Part shown: one piece after another, positions 33,020 through 41,065 of the stretch
Position numbering within the stretch: position 1 is the first letter of the stretch
Layout of the letters: each line of letters opens with the position of its first letter
Origin: Kitasatospora sp. NBC_00240
Lineage (GTDB): Bacteria > Actinomycetota > Actinomycetes > Streptomycetales > Streptomycetaceae
Direction: 5' to 3'
NCBI RefSeq assembly: GCF_026342405.1
Contig: NZ_JAPEMU010000001.1
Coordinates: 1,550,001-1,614,000, forward strand
DNA: 64,000 nt
The notes under the pieces: model-generated
What the model was told of the DNA's origin: nothing
The model's database searches: none
What the model saw: the letters and a program-made list of their open reading frames with translations, nothing else
Made by a program: the position numbers and the translations under genes

Positions 33020-34009
33020 TCAGTCGGTGAACTCGTACGCGGCCACCTCGGCGAGCAGCGCGCGGCGCCGGGGTTCGTCCAGGAAGGCGGCCTTGAAGGA
33101 GTTGGCGGCCAGCGTGCGCAGGGTCTCCCGGTCCAGGCCGAGGGCGTCCCGCAGGGCGGTGAAGTTGTCCTCCACGTAGCCGCCGAAGTAGGCCGGGTCG
33201 TCGGAGTTGACGGTGACCAGGAGTCCGGCGTCCAGCATCCGGCGCAGCGGGTGGTCGGCGAGGGTGTCGACGCAGCGCAGCCGGACGTTCGACAGCGGGC
33301 AGAGGGTCAGCGGGATCTGCTCGCGGACCAGCCGGGCGACCAGGTCCTGGTCCTCCAGGCAGCGCAGCCCGTGGTCGATCCGCTCCACGCCGAGCACGTC
33401 CAGCGCCTCGCGGATGTACTCGGCGGGGCCCTCCTCCCCGGCGTGCGCGACCCGGCGCAGGCCGGCGGCGGCGGCCAGCTCGTACACCTCGCGGAACTTC
33501 GCCGGCGGGTTGCCGACCTCGGCGGAGTCCAGGCCGACGCCGGAGATCAGGTGCAGGTGGGGCTTGGCGGCCTCGAAGGTCTCCAGCGCGGAGGCGGCCG
33601 ACTCGTCCCGCAGGAAGCACATGATCAGGCGGGTGCTGATGCCGTACCGCTCCTCGCTGCGCCGCAGGGCCCGCGAGAGGCCCTCGACGACCGTGCCGAT
33701 CTCCACGCCGCGGGCGGTGTGCGCCTGCGGGTCGAAGAAGATCTCCGCGTGCCGCACGCCCTGCTCGGCGGCGCGGGCCAGGTAGGCGTCGGCGAGGTCG
33801 GCGAAGTCGTCCTCGGTGCGCAGCACCGCCATCAGGGCGTAGTAGAGGTCGAGGAAGGACTGCAGGTCGCTGAAGGAGTAGGCGTGCCGCAGCTCCTCGG
33901 TGTCCGCGAAGGGCAGGGTGACACCGTTGCGGGCGGCGAGGGCGAAGGCGAGTTCAGGCTCCAGCGTGCCTTCGATGTGCAGGTGGAGTTCGGCCTTGGG
34001 CAGCGACAT
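33020..34009 (-). CDS. Adenosine deaminase superfamily, ADE-type (probable adenine deaminase)
   Basis: The protein has 329 residues forming a metal-dependent TIM barrel: PKAELHLHIEGTLEPEL (metal His pair), GVGLDSAEVGNPP, VAHAGEEGPAEYI (His and catalytic Glu), ERIDHGLR, and VTVNSDDPAYFGGYV (metal Asp). The extended GLDSxEVG and HAGEEGP variants match adenine deaminases of the Aah1/ADE group better than classical adenosine deaminase. It should act in purine salvage in the cytosol. No strong ribosome site precedes the ATG. It is usually annotated simply as adenosine deaminase. Confidence 0.88.
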   Translation of the reverse strand: MSLPKAELHLHIEGTLEPELAFALAARNGVTLPFADTEELRHAYSFSDLQSFLDLYYALMAVLRTEDDFADLADAYLARAAEQGVRHAEIFFDPQAHTARGVEIGTVVEGLSRALRRSEERYGISTRLIMCFLRDESAASALETFEAAKPHLHLISGVGLDSAEVGNPPAKFREVYELAAAAGLRRVAHAGEEGPAEYIREALDVLGVERIDHGLRCLEDQDLVARLVREQIPLTLCPLSNVRLRCVDTLADHPLRRMLDAGLLVTVNSDDPAYFGGYVEDNFTALRDALGLDRETLRTLAANSFKAAFLDEPRRRALLAEVAAYEFTD

Positions 34010-34059
34010 AAGGGATCGATTCGGTACTCGGGGGTGGAACTATCAGGAAAGGGACCATC

Positions 34060-34671
34060 CTACGACCCGCCGCCGCGCACCCCGTCCGCCGCCGGGGCGG
34101 GCTTCGGCGCGGCCGGCGGCGCGGGCCGCCACCAGGGGTAGGGGATGCCCGCGAGGCGGTTCACCACGAGGCCCTGGGCGACCAGCAGGACGACCGCGAT
34201 CATCACCACGGTCAGCTGCAGCGGGGTGCGCAGCAGGCCGAGCGCGACGATCAGCGTGGTGGCGGCGGCCGGCGGGTGGGCGACGCCGAACAGCGGCATC
34301 AGCCCGCAGGTCAGGCCCAGCGCGACGGCTGACGCCCCGAGCCGGGCCCAGGTGATGTCGTCGAGGTTCGGCGGGGTGTCCAGCATGCCGGTGACGGCGA
34401 GCGCGAAGTAGCCGGACAGCACGCCGATCAGGTGCCCGTACACCGTGCTGCGGGGCGAGGCGCTCGGCAGGGTCGGCGTGTAGAAGAGCAGGAAGGCGGT
34501 CGGCCCGAGCGAGGGGAAGAGGAAGGGCGCGTTGCTGAAGTGCGCCAGCGCGGCCATCACCGCGAGCGAGATGCCGGCGTTGACGGCGGAGTAGGAGGCC
34601 AGCACCCGACTGGGGTCGTGCCGCTCCTGCACCGCCGACAGTTCGAACCGGGCGAGGAATCTTCGGATCAT
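34060..34671 (-). CDS. HPP-family integral membrane protein
   Basis: The protein has 203 residues from the ATG beginning MIRRFLARF. It has four membrane helices and the family signature PSLGPTAFLLFYTP plus GVAHPPAAATTLI, which contains the HPP motif. Some HPP proteins transport nitrite in chloroplasts; the bacterial role is unsettled. The C-terminus is Pro/Ala-rich. It lies 50 bases upstream of the deaminase gene on the same strand and could share a transcript. Confidence 0.85.
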   Translation of the reverse strand: MIRRFLARFELSAVQERHDPSRVLASYSAVNAGISLAVMAALAHFSNAPFLFPSLGPTAFLLFYTPTLPSASPRSTVYGHLIGVLSGYFALAVTGMLDTPPNLDDITWARLGASAVALGLTCGLMPLFGVAHPPAAATTLIVALGLLRTPLQLTVVMIAVVLLVAQGLVVNRLAGIPYPWWRPAPPAAPKPAPAADGVRGGGS

Positions 34672-34889
34672 TGCCACCGTCCGGCGCCGGGCGCGGGCCC
34701 GCGATCGAGGGGTCGGCGAGGAGGAGAACGATGCGCCGACAGGCATGGCGATACCCGGGGGCCGCGCCTGCCGGGCCGCTCAGGCCCGATCGCACCCGAT
34801 CGGCCCATCGCGCCGCCCGGTCAGCGGCGGCGGAGTGACGGCCCCGGGTAGAAGGTAGAAGGAGGTTCAACCGCCGAGGAGGTACGGAC

Positions 34890-35171
34890 ATGCGGCACCC
34901 GGACGGCCCCCGCAGCAAGCCGGAGGGGATCTCCCCGCACGCCCTGGACAACGGGGTGCTGCTGCACGAGCTGGAACAGCTCCACCGCACCAGGCACGAG
35001 ACCTTCCTCTACGGCTCGGACGACGCGCTGGCGCACCACAGCACGCGCACCGCCCAGCTGGAGGCGGAGTACCTGCACCGGTTCCCGAACCGGCAGGTCA
35101 CCGCCGCTCGCACCCGCTCGGGTGCCCGCACCCGGGAGGCCGCCGCCCGGGCCGAGGCCACACCCGAGTGA
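34890..35171 (+). CDS. DUF6158-type small protein
   Basis: The protein has 93 residues, charged and helical: LLHELEQLHRTRHETFLYGSDDALAHHSTRTAQLEAEYLHRFP. This pattern is found widely in Streptomyces as DUF6158. A strong GAGGAGG precedes the ATG. The function is unknown. The direct upstream sequence has a GTAGAAG duplication (34847-34863). Confidence 0.8.
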   Translation: MRHPDGPRSKPEGISPHALDNGVLLHELEQLHRTRHETFLYGSDDALAHHSTRTAQLEAEYLHRFPNRQVTAARTRSGARTREAAARAEATPE

Positions 35172-35277
35172 AGGCCCGGGTGCCCCGGCCGTCCGCAGCC
35201 CCCACCCCCGTCCGGCCACCCGTCCGCACGGTCCCTCCCCCACCCGACCGCCCACCACCCCCGTCAGGGAGCCCGCC

Positions 35278-36690
35278 ATGCCCATCGCCAGCGTGAACCC
35301 CGCGACCGGCGAAATCCTGCAGACCTTCGAAGCCCTGGACGACGCGGCGATCGAGCTGTGTCTGTCCCGGGCCGAGTCGGCCTTCCGGCAGTACCGCACC
35401 ACGGACTTCGAGCAACGCGCCGCGCTGGTGCACCGCGCGGCCGACCTGCTGGAGGCCGACCAGGAGGCCGTCGCCCGCACCATGACCGAGGAGATGGGCA
35501 AGCCGCTGGCGGCCGCCCGGGCCGAGGCCGCGAAGTGCGTCAAGGCGCTGCGCTGGTACGCCGACCAGGCGCCCGGCCTGCTCGCGGACGAGGTCCCACG
35601 CCGGGAGGACGTCGCGGACGCCGGGGCCTCGGACGCCTACGTGCGCTACCGCCCGATCGGCGCGGTGCTGGCCGTGATGCCGTGGAACTTCCCGTTCTGG
35701 CAGGTGATCCGCTTCGCCGCGCCGGCGCTGATGGCGGGCAACGTCTGCCTGCTCAAGCACGCCTCGAACGTGCCCCGGACGGCGGTCGCACTGGAGGACC
35801 TGTTCCGGCGGGCCGGGTTCCCCGAGGGCTGCTTCCAGACCCTGCTGATCGGATCGGCCGCCGTGGAGGCCGTGATCCGCGACCGCCGGGTCGCGGCCGT
35901 GACGCTGACCGGCAGCGAGCCGGCCGGGCGCGCCGTCGCGGCGACGGCGGCGGACGAGGTCAAGAAGGCGGTGCTGGAGCTGGGCGGCAGCGACCCGTAC
36001 GTGGTGATGCCGAGCGCCGACCTGCCGGCCGCCGTGGCGACCGCGGTGCGGGCACGGGTCCAGAACAACGGGCAGTCGTGCATCGCCGCCAAGCGGTTCA
36101 TCGTGCACGAGGAGGTGTACGAGCCCTTCCTGGCCGCGTTCACCGAGGCGATGCGGGCGTTGAAGGTCGGCGATCCGATGGCCGAGGGCACCGAGGTGGG
36201 CCCGCTGGCGAGCGAGCAGGGCCGCACCGACCTGGAGGAGCTGGTCGAGGACGCCCGCGCGCACGGCGCCCGGGTGGAGTGCGGCGGCCGCCGCCCGTCG
36301 GGTCTGGACCCGGCGTTGGCGGCCGGCTGGTTCTACGAGCCGACGGTGCTCTCGGGCATCACACCGCAGATGCGCGTCCACCTGGAGGAGACCTTCGGCC
36401 CGGTGGCGACGGTCTACCGGGTGGCGGACCTGGACGAGGCGGTCGAGCGGGCCAACGACTCGCCGTTCGGCCTCAGCTCCAACGTGTGGACAACGGACGG
36501 CGCGGAGCAGCAGCGCTTCGTCCGGGACATCGAGGCGGGCGGCGTCTTCTTCAACGGGATGACCGCCTCGCACCCGGCGCTGCCGTTCGGCGGGGTCAAG
36601 CGCTCCGGCTTCGGCCGGGAGCTGTCCGGCCACGGCATCAAGGAGTTCTGCAACATCACCACGGTGTGGATGGGGCCGCCCGCCTCCTGA
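35278..36690 (+). CDS. gabD1: Succinate-semialdehyde dehydrogenase, GabD1 type
   Basis: The protein has 470 residues. The opening PIASVNPATGEILQTF and GKPLAAARAEAAKCVKALR match mycobacterial GabD1. The aldehyde dehydrogenase core has MPWNFPFWQVIRFAAPAL, LTGSEPAGRAVA, catalytic Glu in LELGGSDPYVV, catalytic Cys in NNGQSCIAAKRFIV, and ETFGPVATVYR. It should oxidise succinate semialdehyde to succinate with NADP+. GGGAG lies seven bases before the ATG; the earlier in-frame stretch is pyrimidine-rich leader. A GabP-like permease gene lies 2.8 kb downstream. Confidence 0.9.
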   Translation: MPIASVNPATGEILQTFEALDDAAIELCLSRAESAFRQYRTTDFEQRAALVHRAADLLEADQEAVARTMTEEMGKPLAAARAEAAKCVKALRWYADQAPGLLADEVPRREDVADAGASDAYVRYRPIGAVLAVMPWNFPFWQVIRFAAPALMAGNVCLLKHASNVPRTAVALEDLFRRAGFPEGCFQTLLIGSAAVEAVIRDRRVAAVTLTGSEPAGRAVAATAADEVKKAVLELGGSDPYVVMPSADLPAAVATAVRARVQNNGQSCIAAKRFIVHEEVYEPFLAAFTEAMRALKVGDPMAEGTEVGPLASEQGRTDLEELVEDARAHGARVECGGRRPSGLDPALAAGWFYEPTVLSGITPQMRVHLEETFGPVATVYRVADLDEAVERANDSPFGLSSNVWTTDGAEQQRFVRDIEAGGVFFNGMTASHPALPFGGVKRSGFGRELSGHGIKEFCNITTVWMGPPAS

Positions 36691-36705
36691 GGCGGTCCGC
36701 CTTCC

Positions 36706-36742
36706 GTCGGCCCGCGGTCCCGGGAAGGGGCCGCGGGCCGAC
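36706..36742 (+). terminator. Hairpin terminator after gabD1-like gene
   Basis: GTCGGCCCGCGG pairs with its complement at 36731-36742, and the stem extends inward with four further pairs (one G-U) around a 5-base loop. Confidence 0.8.
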
Positions 36743-36780
36743 GGGCTGCACGGACCCGCTCGGGCCCGGGTCCGACCCGC

Positions 36781-36840
36781 TCGGGCGCGTTCGGACGTGC
36801 TCGGGCGCGTTCGGAGGTCCTCAGCGTTCGGACGTGCTCA
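36781..36840. repeat. 20-bp tandem repeat, three degenerate copies
   Basis: TCGGGCGCGTTCGGACGTGC at 36781-36800 is followed by a copy with three changes and then a more diverged third copy. It lies between the terminator and the 3' end of the next, minus-strand gene. Confidence 0.65.
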
Positions 36841-36881
36841 AGGGGCCGTGCGAACGAGGACGGGTCGGTCGGGACGGGACG

Positions 36882-37178
36882 TCAGTGCCCGGTGGCCATC
36901 CTCCGGTGCCGCGCGGGGCCCTGGCTCTTGCTGATCCAGCGGGACACCACCCCGAAAAGGACGATCACGGTCACGCCCCACACAACGGCGAACACCACCA
37001 GCAGCGGCGTGTACGACATCTGGACGGCCACCAGGACCAGGCCCAGGGAGAGTGCCACCAGGAACACCACCGCCGTCGGGGTCAGCCCGACAGCCGCCTT
37101 CCAGGCCCGCTTCAGCCAGTGGCCGTGCGGCCGCTGCGGGGGGCCCGCGGTGATGCCCCCGGTTGTCTGCGGATCCAT
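36882..37178 (-). CDS. Small two-helix membrane protein
   Basis: The protein has 98 residues from the ATG beginning MDPQTTGG; GGAGG lies eight bases upstream, which decides the start. A hydrophilic N-terminus is followed by helices at about 38-58 and 62-82, and a basic C-terminus (SKSQGPARHRR). I recognise no family. The topology predicts both ends inside. Confidence 0.7.
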   Translation of the reverse strand: MDPQTTGGITAGPPQRPHGHWLKRAWKAAVGLTPTAVVFLVALSLGLVLVAVQMSYTPLLVVFAVVWGVTVIVLFGVVSRWISKSQGPARHRRMATGH

Positions 37179-37430
37179 CTCGTTCGCCTCCAGACCCCGG
37201 CGTACGCGCCAGGTCGGTCCGGGTCCGTTCGACGCCCGCCACCTCCGGATCATGCCGGTGCCGGGCCCTACAGGCGTGCTGCCCGGTCCCGGAGGGGTCT
37301 ACACCGGCGGCCGCAGGACTTCTGCGCAGGCGGCGGCGCCGGTCGCCGGCGCGCGCAGGACAGCGCGAGCCGGCGCGACGAGAATGTCCGCAGGGGGTCC
37401 CGGGGGCTGCTCACGAGGAGGCCGGCGCAC

Positions 37431-37652
37431 ATGATCGAGTACGCGCCGGGCACATCCGCCCCGCCACCGGAGCGCACCACCTACCGGGTCACGTACGCCG
37501 TGGCGGGCCGGGCCGGGATCCGCCGGGCGGACGTGACCGTACTGCCCGGGCACTCCCAGGAGAGCGACATCCCCGGGATCATCGCCGCCCGCCTCACCGG
37601 GCGGCCCGCCGACCGGCGGCTGATCACCCTGCTCGGGCTGCGCCCGCTGTGA
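37431..37652 (+). CDS. Small protein of unknown function
   Basis: The protein has 73 residues: TTYRVTYAVAGRAGIRRADVTVLPGHSQESDIPGIIAARLTGRPADRRLITLLGLRPL. This looks like a small beta-sheet followed by a helix, a compact ubiquitin-like or phage-tail-accessory-like size. GAGGAGG lies ten bases before the ATG and a hairpin starts at the stop codon. Both support a real gene, although I do not recognise it. Confidence 0.65.
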   Translation: MIEYAPGTSAPPPERTTYRVTYAVAGRAGIRRADVTVLPGHSQESDIPGIIAARLTGRPADRRLITLLGLRPL

Positions 37653-37686
37653 GAGCGGCCGACCGCTCCGGCGACCGGCCGCTCTC
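37651..37686 (+). terminator. Hairpin overlapping the stop codon
   Basis: GAGAGCGGCC (37651-37660) pairs with its complement (37677-37686) around a 16-base loop. Confidence 0.65.
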
Positions 37687-37701
37687 ACGTGGGGTTCCGC
37701 G

Positions 37702-37787
37702 CCCGCAGCCCGGCGGAGTTCCGTACCCGCTTGCCCGCTGCCGGGCCGGCGGGGTCCGCACCCGCAGCCCGGCGGAGTTCCGTACCC
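37702..37787. repeat. 27-bp perfect direct repeat, 59-bp period
   Basis: Bases 37702-37728 recur exactly at 37761-37787; the core is CGGCGGAGTTCCGTACCC. The second copy ends exactly at the stop codon of the minus-strand phosphoesterase gene. The flanking ten bases are also similar, indicating a tandem duplication. Confidence 0.8.
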
Positions 37788-39128
37788 TCAGGCCCGCAGC
37801 GAGGCCAGCGTGACGATGGTGATGTCCGAGGGCGCGCCGACCCGCACCGGCGGGCCCCAGGCGCCGGCGCCACGGGTGACGTAGAGCTGGGTGTCGCCGT
37901 AGCGCTCCAGCCCGGCCACCGTCGGGTTGGCGAGCTCGGCCAGGTAGTTGCCGGGCCAGAGCTGGCCCCCGTGGGTGAGGCCGGAGAGCTGCAGGTCCAC
38001 GCCGTGGCGGACGGCGTCGTGGACGGTCACCGGCTGGTGGGAGAGCAGCACCGAGGTTCGGGAGCGGTCGCGGTCGCCGAGGGCCTTGTCGAAGTCGGGC
38101 CCGTCGCCCTCGGAGGTGCCGGCCAGGTCGTTGACGCCGGCCAGGTCGAAGCCGGGGAGCTCCACCCGGGCGTTCTGCAGCGGGTGGACGCCGAGCGAGC
38201 GGACGAACTCGACCCAGGGCGCCGCCCCGGAGAAGTATTCGTGGTTTCCGGTGACGAAGAAGGCGCCGTCCTTGGCCCGGAGCTGGGCCAGCGGCTCGGC
38301 GTCCCGGCCGAGTTCGGGCACCGTGCCGTCGACCAGGTCGCCGACGACGGCGATCAGGTCGGGCCGGGCCCCGTTGATGGTGTCGACGATCCGCTGGGTG
38401 TGGGCGCGGCCGAGGATCGGGCCGAGGTGGATGTCGCTGACCACCGCGATCCGGTAGCCGTCCGCCCGGGCGGGCAGTTTGGCCAGCGGGACGGTCACCT
38501 GCTTGAGGCGCGGGCCGCGCAGCACACCGTAGGTGCCGTTGCCGACCACCGCCGCCGCGGCGCCGGCGGCGCCGATCGCGACCGTGCGGGCGATGAACAG
38601 CCGCCGCTGCGGCGAGGCGGGGCCGCCGGGTGCGGGCGCCGCGGCGTCGACGGTCGGCGGGCCGGGGTCGGCGGGCGACGGAACCGCGTCGGGGGCGGGG
38701 CCGGCGACCGGCCCGGAGGCGGCACCGGCCGGAGCCGCGCCCCCCGCCGCGCCCCGTCCCGGGTCTCCCGCGTCCGCTGCGGCGCCCCCTGCCGCCTCCC
38801 GTGCCGCGTCCCGGCGGGCCGCCAGCCGGGTCAGCAGCGGGCGGACCAGTTCGCCGGCCAGCAGAAAGAGCAGCAGGTAGAGCAGCACCGCCAGCCAGAG
38901 GAACCCGGGCCAGGCGATCCAGCGCTCGGCCGCCATCGGCAGGGCCCGCCCGCCGACCACGGCGCCGATGCCGAGGACGGGGAGCAGGAACGCCAGCACG
39001 GTGCCGGTCCGCCGCCAGAGCCCGCCGGGCACGCTGACGTCCCGGACCAGGCGGCGCCAGAGGTACCAGTGGGCGAGGCCGACGACGGCCAGGGCCAGCA
39101 GGAGGGCGAGCACCACGACCACGATCAC
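37788..39128 (-). CDS. Membrane-anchored metallophosphoesterase
   Basis: The protein is about 446 residues from a GTG beginning VIVVVVLALLL. Three or four N-terminal membrane helices are followed by a low-complexity Ala/Pro/Gly linker, a further hydrophobic segment (IGAAGAAAAVVG), and a calcineurin-like phosphoesterase domain: VVSDIHLGPILG, VVGDLVDG, VTGNHEYF, VLLSHQPV and LSGLTHGGQLWP. All metal-binding blocks are intact, and the catalytic domain faces outside. The start is uncertain because several GTG codons are clustered and no strong ribosome site is present. Confidence 0.87.
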   Translation of the reverse strand: MIVVVVLALLLALAVVGLAHWYLWRRLVRDVSVPGGLWRRTGTVLAFLLPVLGIGAVVGGRALPMAAERWIAWPGFLWLAVLLYLLLFLLAGELVRPLLTRLAARRDAAREAAGGAAADAGDPGRGAAGGAAPAGAASGPVAGPAPDAVPSPADPGPPTVDAAAPAPGGPASPQRRLFIARTVAIGAAGAAAAVVGNGTYGVLRGPRLKQVTVPLAKLPARADGYRIAVVSDIHLGPILGRAHTQRIVDTINGARPDLIAVVGDLVDGTVPELGRDAEPLAQLRAKDGAFFVTGNHEYFSGAAPWVEFVRSLGVHPLQNARVELPGFDLAGVNDLAGTSEGDGPDFDKALGDRDRSRTSVLLSHQPVTVHDAVRHGVDLQLSGLTHGGQLWPGNYLAELANPTVAGLERYGDTQLYVTRGAGAWGPPVRVGAPSDITIVTLASLRA

Positions 39129-39258
39129 GCCGCCATCAACTCCGGGACCGTTCCACTGATCTTCACCCCCACAGTATGAGCACCCCGGTGGCCCTCCCCC
39201 GACCGGCCCCCGACCCCCGCCGGGTAACGCCCGGGTCACGCCGGGATCGGGTCGAAGC

Positions 39259-39272
39259 ACCTGACGTCGGGT
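39259..39272. promoter_or_regulatory. Near-palindrome related to the 3375 site
   Basis: ACCTGACGTCGGGT differs at one position from the core of the perfect palindrome at 3375-3390. It lies between the divergent phosphoesterase and permease genes. Confidence 0.4.
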
Positions 39273-39327
39273 CAGATTTGAGCTTTCCCCGACAACTCGA
39301 AAAGGGGCTCTGGCCAGGCCTTACGCG

Positions 39328-39342
39328 TCCGCTGAGCGGACA
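39328..39342. promoter_or_regulatory. Perfect 15-bp palindrome before permease gene
   Basis: GTCCGCTGAGCGGAC has 7-bp arms around one base and lies about 130 bp before the permease start, in the divergent promoter region. Confidence 0.45.
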
Positions 39343-39474
39343 GATCGCGATGCGCTGTTCCGATACTCGGAAGTAGAAGTTAGGTTGCGTCGCATTGCGC
39401 GGATCCGTCCCCCCACCCTCCGGCACCACAGGCCGAAGGGGTCGACCGCGCGGGAAGGCACAGGCACCCTGCAG

Positions 39475-40911
39475 ATGAGTGCGGAAACCACCACCACCCG
39501 GACCGCGTCACCCCCGGACGCCCCCGGCGACGGCGGCCAGGACGGCAACCTCAAGGCCGGACTGAAGAACCGGCACCTGTCGATGATCGCCATCGGCGGC
39601 GTGATCGGCGCCGGCCTGTTCGTGGGCTCCGGCGCGGGCATCGCCTCCACCGGCCCCGGCATCCTGCTCTCGTACACCCTGGCCGGTGTGCTGGTCGTGA
39701 TGGTGATGCGGATGCTCGGAGAGATGGCCGCCGCCGACCCGCAGAGCGGCTCGTTCTCGGCGTACGCGGACCGGGCGCTCGGCCGCTGGGCCGGGTTCAG
39801 CATCGGCTGGCTGTACTGGTTCTTCTGGGTCGTGGTGCTGGCCGTGGAGGCGACCGCGGGGGCCAAGATCCTCAACACCTGGGTCCCCGGTGTGCCGCAG
39901 TGGGCGTTCGCCCTGCTGGTGATGGCCGTGCTGACGGCCACCAACCTGTTCTCGGTGGCCTCCTACGGGGAGTTCGAGTTCTGGTTCGCCGGGATCAAGG
40001 TGGTGGCCATCATCGCCTTCATCGTGATCGGCGCCCTGGCCGTCTTCGGCCTGCTGCCCGGCACCAGCGCGGTCGGCACGGCCAACCTGACCGGCAACGG
40101 CGGTTTCCTGCCGCACGGGGTCGGCGCCGTCTTCACCGGCATGCTGACCGTGGTGTTCGCCTTCATGGGCAGCGAGATCGTCACGCTCGCCGCCGGCGAG
40201 TCCGCCGACCCGGAGAAGGCGGTCAGCCGGGCCACCAACAGCGTGATCTGGCGGATCGGGGTCTTCTACCTGGGCTCGATCGCGATCGTGGTGACCCTGC
40301 TGCCGTGGAACGACGCCTCGGTCAAGGGCAGCCCGTACGTCGCGGTGCTGGAGCACGTCGGCATCCCCGGCGCCGCCCGGGTGATGGACGTGATCGTGCT
40401 GACCGCCGTCCTGTCCTGCCTCAACTCCGGCCTCTACACCGCCTCCCGGATGGCCTTCTCGCTCGGGCAGCGCGGCGACGCCCCGAAGGCCTTCGCCCGG
40501 GTGAGCCGGCGCGGCGTGCCCCGGGTCGCGATCCTGTCCTCGGTGGTCTTCGGCTTCCTCGCGGTGTTCTTCAACTACACCTCGCCGAACACCGTCTTCA
40601 AGTTCCTGATCAACTCCTCGGGCGCGGTGGCCCTCTTCGTCTGGCTGGTGATCTGCTTCTCGCAGCTGCGGATGCGCAAGATCATCGAGCGGGAGACGCC
40701 CGAGCGCCTCACCGTCCGGATGTGGCTCTACCCGTACCTCACCTGGGCCACCATCGGCCTGATCGGGTTCGTGATGATCTACATGTTCACCGACCACGAC
40801 GGCCGGACCCAGATGTACCTCTCGCTGGTCGCGGCAGCCGTCGTCCTGGTGGCGGCGGCCGTGGTGGACCGGCGCCGCAAGGCCGCCGCCCTCGCGGCCG
40901 CGGCCGGATAG
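39475..40911 (+). CDS. APC-family amino acid permease, GabP-like
   Basis: The protein has 478 residues and 12 predicted helices. The N-terminal signature GLKNRHLSMIAIGGVIGAGLFVGSG is that of the AAT/GabP group, followed by GILLSYTLAGVLVVMVMRMLGEMA and GSEIVTLAAGESADPEKAVSRA. It imports an amino acid with protons; GABA is a plausible substrate given the gabD1-like gene nearby, but aromatic or branched amino acids cannot be excluded. The ATG gives MSAETTTT; no good ribosome site is visible. Confidence 0.9.
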   Translation: MSAETTTTRTASPPDAPGDGGQDGNLKAGLKNRHLSMIAIGGVIGAGLFVGSGAGIASTGPGILLSYTLAGVLVVMVMRMLGEMAAADPQSGSFSAYADRALGRWAGFSIGWLYWFFWVVVLAVEATAGAKILNTWVPGVPQWAFALLVMAVLTATNLFSVASYGEFEFWFAGIKVVAIIAFIVIGALAVFGLLPGTSAVGTANLTGNGGFLPHGVGAVFTGMLTVVFAFMGSEIVTLAAGESADPEKAVSRATNSVIWRIGVFYLGSIAIVVTLLPWNDASVKGSPYVAVLEHVGIPGAARVMDVIVLTAVLSCLNSGLYTASRMAFSLGQRGDAPKAFARVSRRGVPRVAILSSVVFGFLAVFFNYTSPNTVFKFLINSSGAVALFVWLVICFSQLRMRKIIERETPERLTVRMWLYPYLTWATIGLIGFVMIYMFTDHDGRTQMYLSLVAAAVVLVAAAVVDRRRKAAALAAAAG

Positions 40912-40934
40912 CCGGCACCGGCGGCGCACCCCCT

Positions 40935-40975
40935 CCGGCCGTCCGGCCGCCCTCACCGGGCGGGCGGACGGCCGG
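40935..40975 (+). terminator. Hairpin terminator after permease gene
   Basis: CCGGCCGTCCG (40935-40945) and its complement (40965-40975) form an 11-bp stem that can extend inward with further G-C pairs. Confidence 0.7.
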
Positions 40976-41029
40976 ACGCGTCGTCAGGCCGACCGTCCGG
41001 CGGGCCGGGCCGTGGGCCCCGGACCAGAG

Positions 41030-41058
41030 GTGACCGGTCCGACGGCGTCCCCTACCCT
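41030..41058 (+). promoter_or_regulatory. Leaderless promoter
   Basis: GTGACC (41030-41035), 17 bp, TACCCT (41053-41058), then seven bases to the ATG at 41066. There is no ribosome site, so transcription probably starts at the A of the ATG. Confidence 0.6.
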
Positions 41059-41065
41059 TCCCTCT

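Noticed and set aside
34827..34851. GGGTAG before the DUF6158 gene as a fourth SigB-type promoter
   Set aside because: No GNNT box occurs 14-16 bp upstream of it.
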